Assembly: GCF_029784155.1 (NCBI RefSeq)
Contig: NC_073692.1
Coordinates: 330,479,920 to 330,543,919 of the forward strand
DNA from: Uranotaenia lowii
Lineage: Eukaryota; Arthropoda; Insecta; Diptera; Culicidae
Direction: 5' to 3'
Length of the DNA stretch: 64,000 nt
The notes under the pieces are model-generated. The model did no database searches, had not been told where the DNA came from, and saw only the letters and a program-made list of their open reading frames with translations. The position numbers were made by a program, and so were the translations under genes. Positions 55,798 to 64,000 of the stretch are shown here, piece after piece (the first letter of the stretch is position 1; each line of letters starts with the position of its first letter).

Positions 55798-55883
55798 ACA
55801 TCTTCCGGGAACGGGACACCGAGGGCACCAACATGGCCACGTTCAGCATGGATGAATGGGTCGAAAAAACTCTCTACTCTTAG
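55798..55883 (+). CDS. CalpA: Calpain A, terminal exon
   Basis: It follows a 63-base intron (acceptor TTTTAAG|AC). It completes Asp, continues IFRERDTEGTNMATF, and ends with the calpain C-terminal helix EWVEKTLYS before TAG at 55881-55883. This is the usual end of a calpain fifth EF-hand, so the protein is complete at its C-terminus. Confidence 0.95.
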
Positions 55884-58807
55884 AAAGGTCTGCAAAAAAC
55901 GCCACAAATCAATCTCCCTGCTCTAGATGTACTAATCGATGACAAAAATCAATCCGTTCTGTCTGTGCTCGAAATAGCATCCCGTAGATAGTTTGTTACA
56001 AGCATTTTCTTTTTCCCCCCTTCAATAGTTCAAACAAACTTATATTGAAAAAAAAAAACAGAAACAACATCGACGGCTTTTAATCTGACTTATGTTTTCT
56101 CCTCTGGTTCTGTTATCGGATTTTAACGAATATTTTTATGTTATTGTTATTTATCTAATACCTACAACTGTAAATAAGGCAAACGTTTTACCATTTGCCA
56201 GGAACAAATATTTATTGTCGTTGCAGCTGTGCTTTGGCATCGAAAACAAATGATCAAATTATAAATCGTATTTAAAAACAAACAAGTTTTTCTCTTATGA
56301 AAGCTTCCTCTAGGTGTTTAAAGTGTTCCCAGACGGGGAATCGCCAATTGCCGAATTACCGAATACTACATGTATACTCGCCTGGGAAGCATACAATTTT
56401 ACTTCAAATCTAAACAAAAATTATCGAAAGAACATAAACACACCATGTATTTGTGCCTAACAACGTCTTTCTTTACTTTGAGATATATCACAGCCATGGT
56501 CCTGAGCTTTTGAACGCACCGTTGAAGGTTGTTTAAAAAGTATCAAAAGGTACTCGCGAAATTGAATGTCATTTAAAAAAGAAAAAAAAATATAAAAAAA
56601 TCAACCGTTCTAAACTTTTGATTAAAATAAATCAAATTTTTGAAAATAAAAATAAGAGATTGAAAATTTTCGGTTCAAAGCTGGCTCTTGCAAACTGGAT
56701 CAAGTTTGCAAGAACCAGATTATGATTTGAGCTTGAAATTTGGTTTAAAAAAAAATCAATATTAGTGTATATACTCTAGATTTCGACAGGAGCTATTTTT
56801 ACAAAATAAATGAAATTTCAACTGTTATTCAGCTGTTTAGCGCTGAAGAATCACGTGAAATTTTATTTTCGACAGCGTTGCCATGTTTATATTGCCATGG
56901 TTCCCAATGTTTTATAACGCTTGAGGTAAATAAATAACTTGCTACTGTTTTAACGCAAATTGCTACATTATTGAGCAAATAAGGCTATGATCATTTAGTA
57001 TCCGGGCGCATTTTGGTGATAGCTACGTAACTAGAGTTCGGATATGCAAAACTTTAGCAGCGTTGTGTTGGTTATGAAAAGGACTATCTTGGCATTTTTT
57101 CAGATTTTCAAGGTAACAAGTGTTTGAGATTTTTACAATACAAAAAGACATGGTAAAAATAATTTTACACAACCGCCTCGGAAATTTCTCATTGTCAACT
57201 TTAAAACTCATGACTGTTAGTTTTTCCTGATTTTTGTTGGCCCAAATGGTTAAGAAGTATAAAGAGCCACTCTAGAATCCTCACGAAGCTCAAACCAAGT
57301 ATTGGAGTAGAACCCTTGATCTTAGCTATGGTTAAAATTCTACGGTTATTGGGAATTACTGAATGCAGATCGCTTAAAGTAAATAACTAATAGTAAGCAG
57401 TTCCATAGAACGCAATCTGTGCGACCGGTTTTAACGTAATGTGACATATGTGTCCTGATGGACAAAGAAATTTATGTTAAAACCGAATTTAAAAAGTCAA
57501 ATTCTTCGAGATGCCTACTTATGAAAAGGTTCCAACCAGGTTCCAATTGGTTTTTCCAGGTGAATTTGTGAAAGGTTTTGCTTCTGTAGTAAAAAATAAT
57601 AGTTCAATACATGACTGAAAAAAGTGTGCAAAAATAAAAAGGAGATTTTAAGATAATGTAAGAGTATTTTTTGTAATCAACGATAAATTATTTTTTTAAT
57701 ATTTTTACATAACATATCATTTGAACACCTTCATTTCCTCCATAAAAAGTTTTTTCGATCAAATGAATTGTTTTTAAAATACACAACACATGTAACATGT
57801 TCAAAATGCTCATCACTTTATATAATTCTGACCAAATTTATGTAATTGATTGATTTTTCAATATAAATAAACCGTTTTGAACATTTAAACACTTTACAAT
57901 CAATAACTAAGCTCGTAGAGTACTATTTCTGGTCCTAGTACAATCAGTGATGATGAGTTTTATTAGATTTTTCAAATGAAATAATAATAATCACTCTGAT
58001 TGTGACATTCCAACTCTTTTTTTCTCAATTTGTATCACTTTGATGTCTTCTACAAAATTGTAGCCAGAGTAATTTCCTATTAAATCATGTTATTGACAGA
58101 GTTGGATTAACGCTAGACGAGCGTTTTCACAGTGATTAGTATGATTAGGTCTTTAAAAAAACATTAAAAAGGTTAAAAAATCTTCTAGACCCCCCGATGG
58201 ATTATTTAAAATTTGGGCTCAAATGAAAGGGGAAAGACCCAGCTTTGGTGCAAAAATTAACGATGCTAATTTTCGAAAAATAAAGTTTTCTCCCAGAGAC
58301 ACCGTGAGATGGTTCATCAGAATCCGTTTATTTTCCCTACAATGTGTTTCTTTGCAAGACAAGTTGCCTGGTTGTTCCATCTGGATCAAGCAACTTACAA
58401 GATTATTGTGCAGTGTGTTCGATGGATTTTAAGAATTCTAATGTCCGTTCGTCCAAATTCAATTGTTGTTTGCCTGTTGTGAACTAAACCTATTTTGTCG
58501 AAAACTGAAACAGACTGTCAAACACTATATATTTGCAAAGGTTTTTTTTTTTAACTGAATTTACACACTTTTGGCCAACAGAAAGTGTTCCAAACGTAGA
58601 AAAATGTTAATTTCATCATATGATATCTGTTTGGTTTAAAAAAATAAAATTCTTAAATGTTTTATACATTATAATTGCGTAAGCCCAGACAAAAACTGTT
58701 CTGAGTACTCCACTCTAATAATGTTTAAAATACGTCGAAAATAAAAAGGAATTTTGTCCAAAACATTTTTTAAAATAAAAATTAGATTTTTTTCATGAAA
58801 CAGAACT
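55884..58807. other. Calpain 3' UTR and downstream DNA
   Basis: No second gene is seen. An AATAAA lies near 56627, and AT-rich sequence follows the stop; the true polyadenylation site cannot be fixed. The stretch about 57860-57980 resembles 3120-3220 (shared AACACT..TA.AATC.ATAACTAAG and TTTCTGGTC.TA.TACAATCA words), an old dispersed repeat. Confidence 0.5.
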
Positions 58808-59355
58808 TTAACACTAGAAAGACCGCACCAGTCAAAATGACTGGTTGAACACTTTGTTTGTTGAATATCTTTCAAATACTTTACTTTAAAAATTCGCAAA
58901 AAATACGACTTTTCATGAATTTTGAATCTCTACAAAACTGTGTATTTTTTATTTCACTAGCTCTTTTAATAAGCGAGAAAAATTTCGCCATGGACACTCG
59001 GACCGTGACCAGTCAAAATGACTGGTAAAATTCACAACCCTATAACTCAAACAAGATAATTTTTTTTCGATTGCTTAAGGTTTCATTTGCAATCTACATT
59101 CAAGAAAATGATCCCTAGTTAATTTATGGTGGGCAGAAGTGTAGCATTCGTTATGAAATTATTGATTTTCGATGCGAAGTCATGAAGATTTGTAAAAAAA
59201 AAGTTCTCGGATTGGCCGCTATGTGGCGCTTCAAGCACTTGACTCTCAATTTTTTGGTCTGTTTTGTTGCTCATCTATAATCGAATTTTCTGTCAAAATT
59301 TGGCGAAATTTCATCAAGATTTGTTAAAGTTATGTTAGATTTAATACATGTCCAT

Positions 59356-60218
59356 TAGACCGCTGCAAGCTTTGTATGAAAATTTCAAATTCTTAAATTT
59401 TTATACCTCCCATAACTTTTTTTGGTTGGTTTTGCTGCTAGAAATAGCAATAAAAATTTTGGAAGCGATCCATCCAGTCCTGAATTAGCGCAACGAGTTT
59501 TGATTTTGTATGGAAATTTGTGTGGGGAAACAAAATTTTTCATTCGAAAATCGCCAAAGATGTTCTGAAAGTACCAAAAAATATAACTTTGGATGCAAAA
59601 TTTTCCTTGATTTTTGCATTACATTTTATGTGAACAAAGCACCAACCTAAATTGTACCCCAGAAAAGATATTCAATGTTATATAAAATTTTTGTTTTCAA
59701 AATTCATTTATTTAATTATATCGTTTTTGACTGTTTGTTTGAAAGCTTTGTAACAGTAGGATGGAAATATAAAATCTCAAAAAACTGTTTTGCATTACCA
59801 GAGAATTTATTTATTTATAAAGCCTTTGCAAAAACATTTCATGCAATTATGAACAGCTCTAGCAAGTGAAGTCTTCCATTTTTGAATACTTTTCAATGGA
59901 TTCAGATTGTTTATTATGAAATAGTTATATTTTTTTTCATGAAATTCTTAGCTGCTTGTTATGTGAGCAAAAAATGAAGCTTAAGAATAGTCAAAACCAA
60001 AAACTAAAGACCGATTTCATTTCAAGCTTATTTCAATTTTCTGGATGATTTAATGTGCAAAAATTTCTTCTTCCATACAAATTTTCATACGAAATTGAAA
60101 CGCGTTGCGCTAACTCAGGAATCAACCAAATCATCTCAAATTTTACACTGATGCTTGGTGACCCGGAAGGCATCGAAAAAACATAAGGGAGCAAAAAGTC
60201 ATTTTTTGCAGCGGTCTA
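59356..60218. mobile_element. hAT-type element nested in the piggyBac-like element
   Basis: The ends TAGACCGCTGCAA and its inverted copy are flanked by an exact 8-base duplication ATGTCCAT (59348-59355, 60219-60226). Inside, GTATGGAAATTTGTGT-like words pair across the centre. No transposase; the frame at 59675-59869 has no domain. Confidence 0.85.
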
Positions 60219-60402
60219 ATGTCCATTCGAGTAATCGAGTAGTTTCAGGTGATAAATATGTTTTATACTAAACTAGAATGAGTAAAATAATTATGAATTG
60301 TGTACTCATTTATTCAAATTTGAAGACATCAGCTATGAAACTGACTAATTTAAATGATATTTCAACATGAGTGCACTGAATATTTTTTATATGTTGGTTA
60401 TC

Positions 60403-61193
60403 CACCATGGGTGTACGGATTCCCCGCAGTTTCTGCCCAAGTATGTATTCACATGCATTCTTAGATTATTAGGTTCGACAAATTTCCAATGCAAGTTCAC
60501 TTACAGGTATTCCGGCACCCTCGTATATACCTGGCCAGCTGGCAACTGATTGACCATTCTTATTGAACATTCTTATTATAAGAGGAAATACATCTTACCT
60601 GTCGGCAACTTATGGGGTTTGAACCCAAGAACTTTCTTGCCAATCCCGGGAATAGAACTGGCATACCTAGACCAGACTCGCACCAGCCTATCTGATAGAC
60701 CACATCGGCGCTAAGATACTTCAACATGGGTGCAAATTTGCAAAAAGTCCAATATTTGATTAAAACTCAGTGAATCCGTGCACCCATAGTGAAAAACCAT
60801 GAACATAACAAAAATTTTCATTTGAATCTATAAAAGTCTTTATTCTTTACCTTTAGCATGCAAAAAAATTGATTTTAAATGAATGGCGGTGAATCCGTGC
60901 CCCATGGTAAATTGCTCTACAAAAACTATGCTTCAAAACTTACAATATCAGGTATAATTTGAAGGCAACGTGTTGAAAAATTTCAGAGCGATGGATGCTA
61001 TAAAATATCTACTAAAACAAAATTGAAGTGAAACCGTGCACCCATGGTCAATACCCATAGCCATCGAACATGATTTTATAATTAGTTTGATAATGTGTTT
61101 TAATTTTTTGATAAATATTTGAAATATTCATTTTATGACATACACGCATTCGTCAACTATGCCGAAATGAGGTGATTCCGTGCACCCATGGTG
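60403..61193. mobile_element. Inverted-repeat element with CACCATGGGTG ends
   Basis: CACCATGGGTGTACGGATTC on the left pairs with GATTCCGTGCACCCATGGTG on the right. The motif GTGCACCCATGGT or a close variant recurs at least three more times inside, near 60778, 60898 and 61039. The target duplication is unclear. It carries a tRNA-derived SINE-like block near 60595-60720. Confidence 0.6.
60595..60720 (-). mobile_element. tRNA-derived SINE-like block
   Basis: On the minus strand the sequence starts CGCCGATGTGGTCTATCAG (A-box-like) and contains TTGGGTTCAAACCCCATAAG, which holds a B box (GGTTCAAACCC). The block is more GC-rich than its surroundings. No tail or target copy was assigned. It may be a SINE head or an old tRNA pseudogene. 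Confidence 0.5.
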
Positions 61194-61361
61194 AAAAAAT
61201 ATTTCCATTTTATAACAAAAATGTTATCGAATAAATAACAAAATAATTTCAAAATAAAAAGTTAAAAATATTATGATATAAAAATTTTTCTCTTTACCAG
61301 TCATTTTGACTGGTCACGGTCCGAATAGGTATATTCAATTTGCCGGTCCTTCTAGTGTTAA

Positions 61362-61808
61362 AGTTAAAAATAAACTCGAATTCAACTTTATATCTTCCAA
61401 TTTCCTTTTTTTCCAAGTAAAATTTTCACCGTTGTATCGGAAAATTATTTGACCTTAAAAGGTGTTTAAAATAAGTGTTAACAAGCAAGTCAGAAATTTA
61501 ACTCGCCTCCGGCGGAATTTACATAAAACAAAATCTACACAGCAATTTTTCATTTGCTTGTTTTTTTTTGTCCCGCTGACTTTCCAGCAAAATTTCCAGC
61601 CATATGAATTGCTGGAAAAATCAGCAAACATAAATGCTTGAAACCAGCAATTCAAATTGAAAAAATCAGCAATTCAGATTGCTGGAAACCATCTTTCAAA
61701 ACATTCGCCTGAATTTGGTATCAAATTTGTATTTCAATTCAAAATTAAACATTTAACACTGGCTGTGCATATGATAAGCATTATTTTCAACCATTTTTCT
61801 ATTATATA
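61362..61808. other. Spacer before the gypsy-type element
   Basis: It contains a short inverted cluster of CCAGCAA/TTGCTGG words near 61585-61695; otherwise nothing recognised. Confidence 0.45.
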
Positions 61809-62005
61809 TGTAGGAGATAGCGATACCGATTAGAGCGAGAGAGAACAATTCAACATAGAGAAACAGTGAACCATATCTAGCAAGGAGAGTTCCTTCTACC
61901 CTCGCGTGGAACAGTCGAGTTTTTGTGCCGCGACGTGGTTTTTATACTCGCCGAAATCTCAATTAGTTATGTAATCTACTTTGAATAAAGAAAACGATTA
62001 TCACA
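61809..62005 (+). repeat. Probable 5' LTR of a Ty3/gypsy-type element
   Basis: The segment ends GATTATCACA directly before a primer-binding-site-like sequence. It contains a TATA-like TTTTTATACTCGCC and an AATAAAG near 61984, as an LTR would. The left limit at TGTAGGAGATAG is a guess based on TG and on the change of base composition. The 3' LTR lies beyond the window, so the length (about 197 bases) is unproven. Confidence 0.6.
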
Positions 62006-62023
62006 TGGGGGCTCAACCGAGAT
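62006..62023 (+). promoter_or_regulatory. Primer binding site
   Basis: TGGGGGCTCAACCGAGAT starts right after the LTR's CA. The TGGGGGCTC start is typical of sites complementary to the 3' end of a proline tRNA; the tRNA identity is inferred from that resemblance. Confidence 0.65.
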
Positions 62024-62253
62024 TTTCCGCGAGTTTGTGAGCCAAGTGGAAGTGACTTTAATCGAGAAATAGCATATTTTCGATTGTGAAAAGCGATTTA
62101 GATTAACGCCAAGATGGCTGCCAATCGCTTTTGAAGAAATTAAAGTGTGGCATCGAGAATTGCGAGAGCTGTGAGATTTGCGAGATTGTGCTGTGAGACG
62201 TGAGAAAGTCTCCACACAGTGAGATCTATGTGTTTGTGAGACGAGGAGAGTGC

Positions 62254-64000
62254 ATGATGTCTGTGAGAGACAGCTTGCAAAATCTTACAGTGAAGGCTCT
62301 ACGCGAATTGTGTGAAAATAACAGCCTAGCCAGCAGCGGCAGAAAAGTTGAGCTGATCGAACGGCTGCTTGAGTGTGAAGAAAAAGACGTATTGTACCGG
62401 AGTGTTATAGCCGACGAAGAAGATTTGGTGCAATCAACCCCAAAGCGGGAAAATACGCCTGCAAATCGCGTAGAAATGGGGTCTAACGACGAAGAAGAAA
62501 CCCCGAGGTCGACGTACCGATTTACGTTCAATGATATCGGTGACTCCCTCGAAAAGTTCTCCGGCGAAAGCACCGACCGTAATGTGGCTGAGTGGCTCGA
62601 AGATTTCGAAAAAACCTGCGATAATTTCGGGTGGAATGATGTACAAAAGTTTGTGTATGGACGCCGATTGCTTAAAGGGACGGCAAAGTTGTTTGTGCAA
62701 AGCTCGTGCGGACTCAATGATTGGATTTCATTGAAAGACGCCCTCAGTGACGAATTTGAGGACAAAGTTACTAGTGCCGAGATTCATGAGCTTTTGCGAA
62801 ACCGCAAAAAGAAGAATGACGAAACATTAGTGCAGTACATCTACCACATGAAGAATATCGCTAAACGTGGCCACATCGAAGAAGAGGCTGTGTGTGAGTA
62901 CGTGGTTCGCGGAGTGAGCGACGATCCCGTGAACAAAATGTGTTTGTACGGGGCACGCACACTTGCCGAGCTGAAAGAGCGTGTGAAGCAATACGAGAAA
63001 ATGAAGAACCAGCAACGTGATGCCATTAGAGGCAACAGTGTGAGTGCGGGAGCAAAAAGTGAGAAGAGGAGTGCGAAACCAAAAAGTGAGACATCCACAA
63101 ACACAGATGACAACGTTCGATGCTATAATTGCGGTGGTCGTGGGCATTATGCGAACGATTGCGAGAAAAAGTCTAGTGGGCCGAAATGTTTTGTGTGTAG
63201 TGAGTTCGGTCATAGAGCGAAAGACTGTAAAAAAGGGAAACAATCCGAGCCTGTGAACACGATCACGGAAGAACGAGTACCGATTGTCGAAATCTGTGTG
63301 GCCCATGTAAAGTTGCGCGCGCTGTTCGATACTGGAAGCCGCTATAACGTTATGTGTGAAAGTGTGTACCGCAAAATTGGAGAGCCACAGCTGTTTGCTT
63401 CGCCAATGACGTTCAGTGGATTTGGTGCGGCAAAAACAAGAGCGCGTGGTACCATTGTTGTGGATGTAAACATTGGAAGTGACGAGTTTGCCAATATGAC
63501 CTTCTACGTTGTACCGACTGGTTGCATGTCGTATGATGCAATCTTGGGCATGGAGGCATTGGATCATCTGAATGTGGAAGTGAATAAAAGTGGAGTGGTG
63601 ATTAAAAAGAAGAAAGAAGAAAACGACGAGTGTGTGTTACTGATGACCCTGGAGAGTGATAAAAATGAGGTTGCCATTGATGTGGTGCCAAAGTATGCTG
63701 CAAAAGTGAAAGCTATCATCGATAGCTACAAGCCGAAAAGTGACGTGAAAAGCAGAGTGCAAACCCGAATTATTTTGTCTGATGATGTTCCGGTGAACAT
63801 CACCCCTCGGTGTTTTGCACCGAAAGAGAAGCAGATCTTGGAGAAAACCATCGAGGAGTGGCTGAAGGCTGGAATCATCAAGGAGAGTGTTAGTGAATAT
63901 GCGAGTCCAGTGACATTGGCTCCGAAGAAAAATGGATCCATGAGAGTGTGTGTGGACTACAGACAGTTGAATAAAAAGATCTTGAAAGACTGTTTCCCGA
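62254..64000 (+). CDS. Ty3/gypsy-type gag-pol, 5' part (runs off window)
   Basis: An uninterrupted frame of over 580 codons from ATG 62254 (a second ATG follows immediately) to the window end; no stop was met. Order by residue: a SAP-like DNA-binding helix pair (about 9-40, LTVKALRELCENN ... GRKVELIERLL), a retrotransposon gag core (about 95-230, with EWLEDFEKTCDNF), two CCHC zinc knuckles (290-303 and 312-325), a retropepsin-type aspartic protease with DTGS at 359-362, a linker, then the start of reverse transcriptase (SPVTLAPKKNGSMRVCVDYR). Reverse transcriptase catalytic motifs, RNase H and integrase would lie beyond 64000. Gag and pol appear fused in one frame. The intact frame suggests a young copy. 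Large minus-strand frames at 62226-62765 and 62827-63567 are shadows of it. Confidence 0.93.
   Translation, partial: MMSVRDSLQNLTVKALRELCENNSLASSGRKVELIERLLECEEKDVLYRSVIADEEDLVQSTPKRENTPANRVEMGSNDEEETPRSTYRFTFNDIGDSLEKFSGESTDRNVAEWLEDFEKTCDNFGWNDVQKFVYGRRLLKGTAKLFVQSSCGLNDWISLKDALSDEFEDKVTSAEIHELLRNRKKKNDETLVQYIYHMKNIAKRGHIEEEAVCEYVVRGVSDDPVNKMCLYGARTLAELKERVKQYEKMKNQQRDAIRGNSVSAGAKSEKRSAKPKSETSTNTDDNVRCYNCGGRGHYANDCEKKSSGPKCFVCSEFGHRAKDCKKGKQSEPVNTITEERVPIVEICVAHVKLRALFDTGSRYNVMCESVYRKIGEPQLFASPMTFSGFGAAKTRARGTIVVDVNIGSDEFANMTFYVVPTGCMSYDAILGMEALDHLNVEVNKSGVVIKKKKEENDECVLLMTLESDKNEVAIDVVPKYAAKVKAIIDSYKPKSDVKSRVQTRIILSDDVPVNITPRCFAPKEKQILEKTIEEWLKAGIIKESVSEYASPVTLAPKKNGSMRVCVDYRQLNKKILKDCFP

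Larger units (their letters stand above)
58812..61357. mobile_element. piggyBac-like non-autonomous element
   Basis: TTAA flanks both ends (58808-58811, 61358-61361). The tips are CACTAGAAAGACCG and, on the minus strand, CACTAGAAGGACCG. The 19-base palindrome ACCAGTCAAAATGACTGGT occurs near the left end (58828) and again near 59008; an inverted-core version lies near 61298. No transposase remains. At least two other elements were inserted later (59356-60218 and about 60403-61193). Confidence 0.85.

Noticed and set aside
62827..63567. 246-codon minus-strand frame (and 62226-62765)
   Set aside because: Shadows of the gypsy-type gag-pol frame, which shows clear zinc knuckles and protease on the plus strand.

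Overview
The window looks like a piece of insect nuclear genome, most likely a mosquito or a related dipteran. Introns are AT-rich, canonical GT-AG splicing is visible, a calpain matches insect calpain A in domain order, and the DNA is packed with MITEs, a Helitron and LTR retrotransposons of insect type. The species assignment is inference; no search was run. No prokaryotic features, CRISPR arrays or rRNA were seen.

Host gene. One clear gene runs left to right: a calpain A orthologue. Six exons are recognisable: 14906-15577 and 15646-16503 (protease core and beta-sandwich domain), 28494-28635 (first EF-hand), 30179-30421 (a symmetric in-frame 81-codon cassette matching the hydrophobic insert of fly CalpA), 55408-55734 (EF-hands) and 55798-55883 (C-terminus and stop). 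About 775 residues are covered. The N-terminal ~60 residues were not found. Introns of about 12 kb and 25 kb are filled with nested transposons. A Tyr-rich 127-codon reading frame at 3864-4247, behind a TATA-like site, is the only other candidate host coding region.

Layout. 1-14.9 kb: upstream DNA or first intron with MITEs, a palindromic minisatellite element (5297-6556), a TPRT-type insertion with a 26-bp target duplication (7941-10186), a hAT-like element built of TGTCAT-type motifs (10505-12630) and an LTR-element remnant near 13.4-14.05 kb. 16.5-28.5 kb: intron with three stacks of nested MITEs, including two copies of one element, the second carrying a hAT MITE, and a 1.6-kb foldback. 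30.4-55.4 kb: intron whose centre (34275-51839) is a transposon nest up to five levels deep. A TA-flanked foldback element with tRNA-like modules was split by a complete BEL/Pao retrotransposon (35841-51263). The 5' LTR of that element was split by a 4.1-kb element with an 8-bp duplication, itself carrying two MITEs. The pol frame of the retrotransposon was split by a 3.6-kb insertion with a 25-bp duplication, itself carrying a Helitron. 55.9-64 kb: downstream DNA with a piggyBac-like element (58812-61357) containing further elements, then the 5' half of a Ty3/gypsy-type element whose gag-pol frame runs off the window end.

How it fits together. There is no operon-like cooperation. The calpain transcript must splice across about 40 kb of transposon-rich DNA. 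The nest gives a relative insertion order, and several insertions can be proven from target duplications or from an uninterrupted sister copy in the same window.
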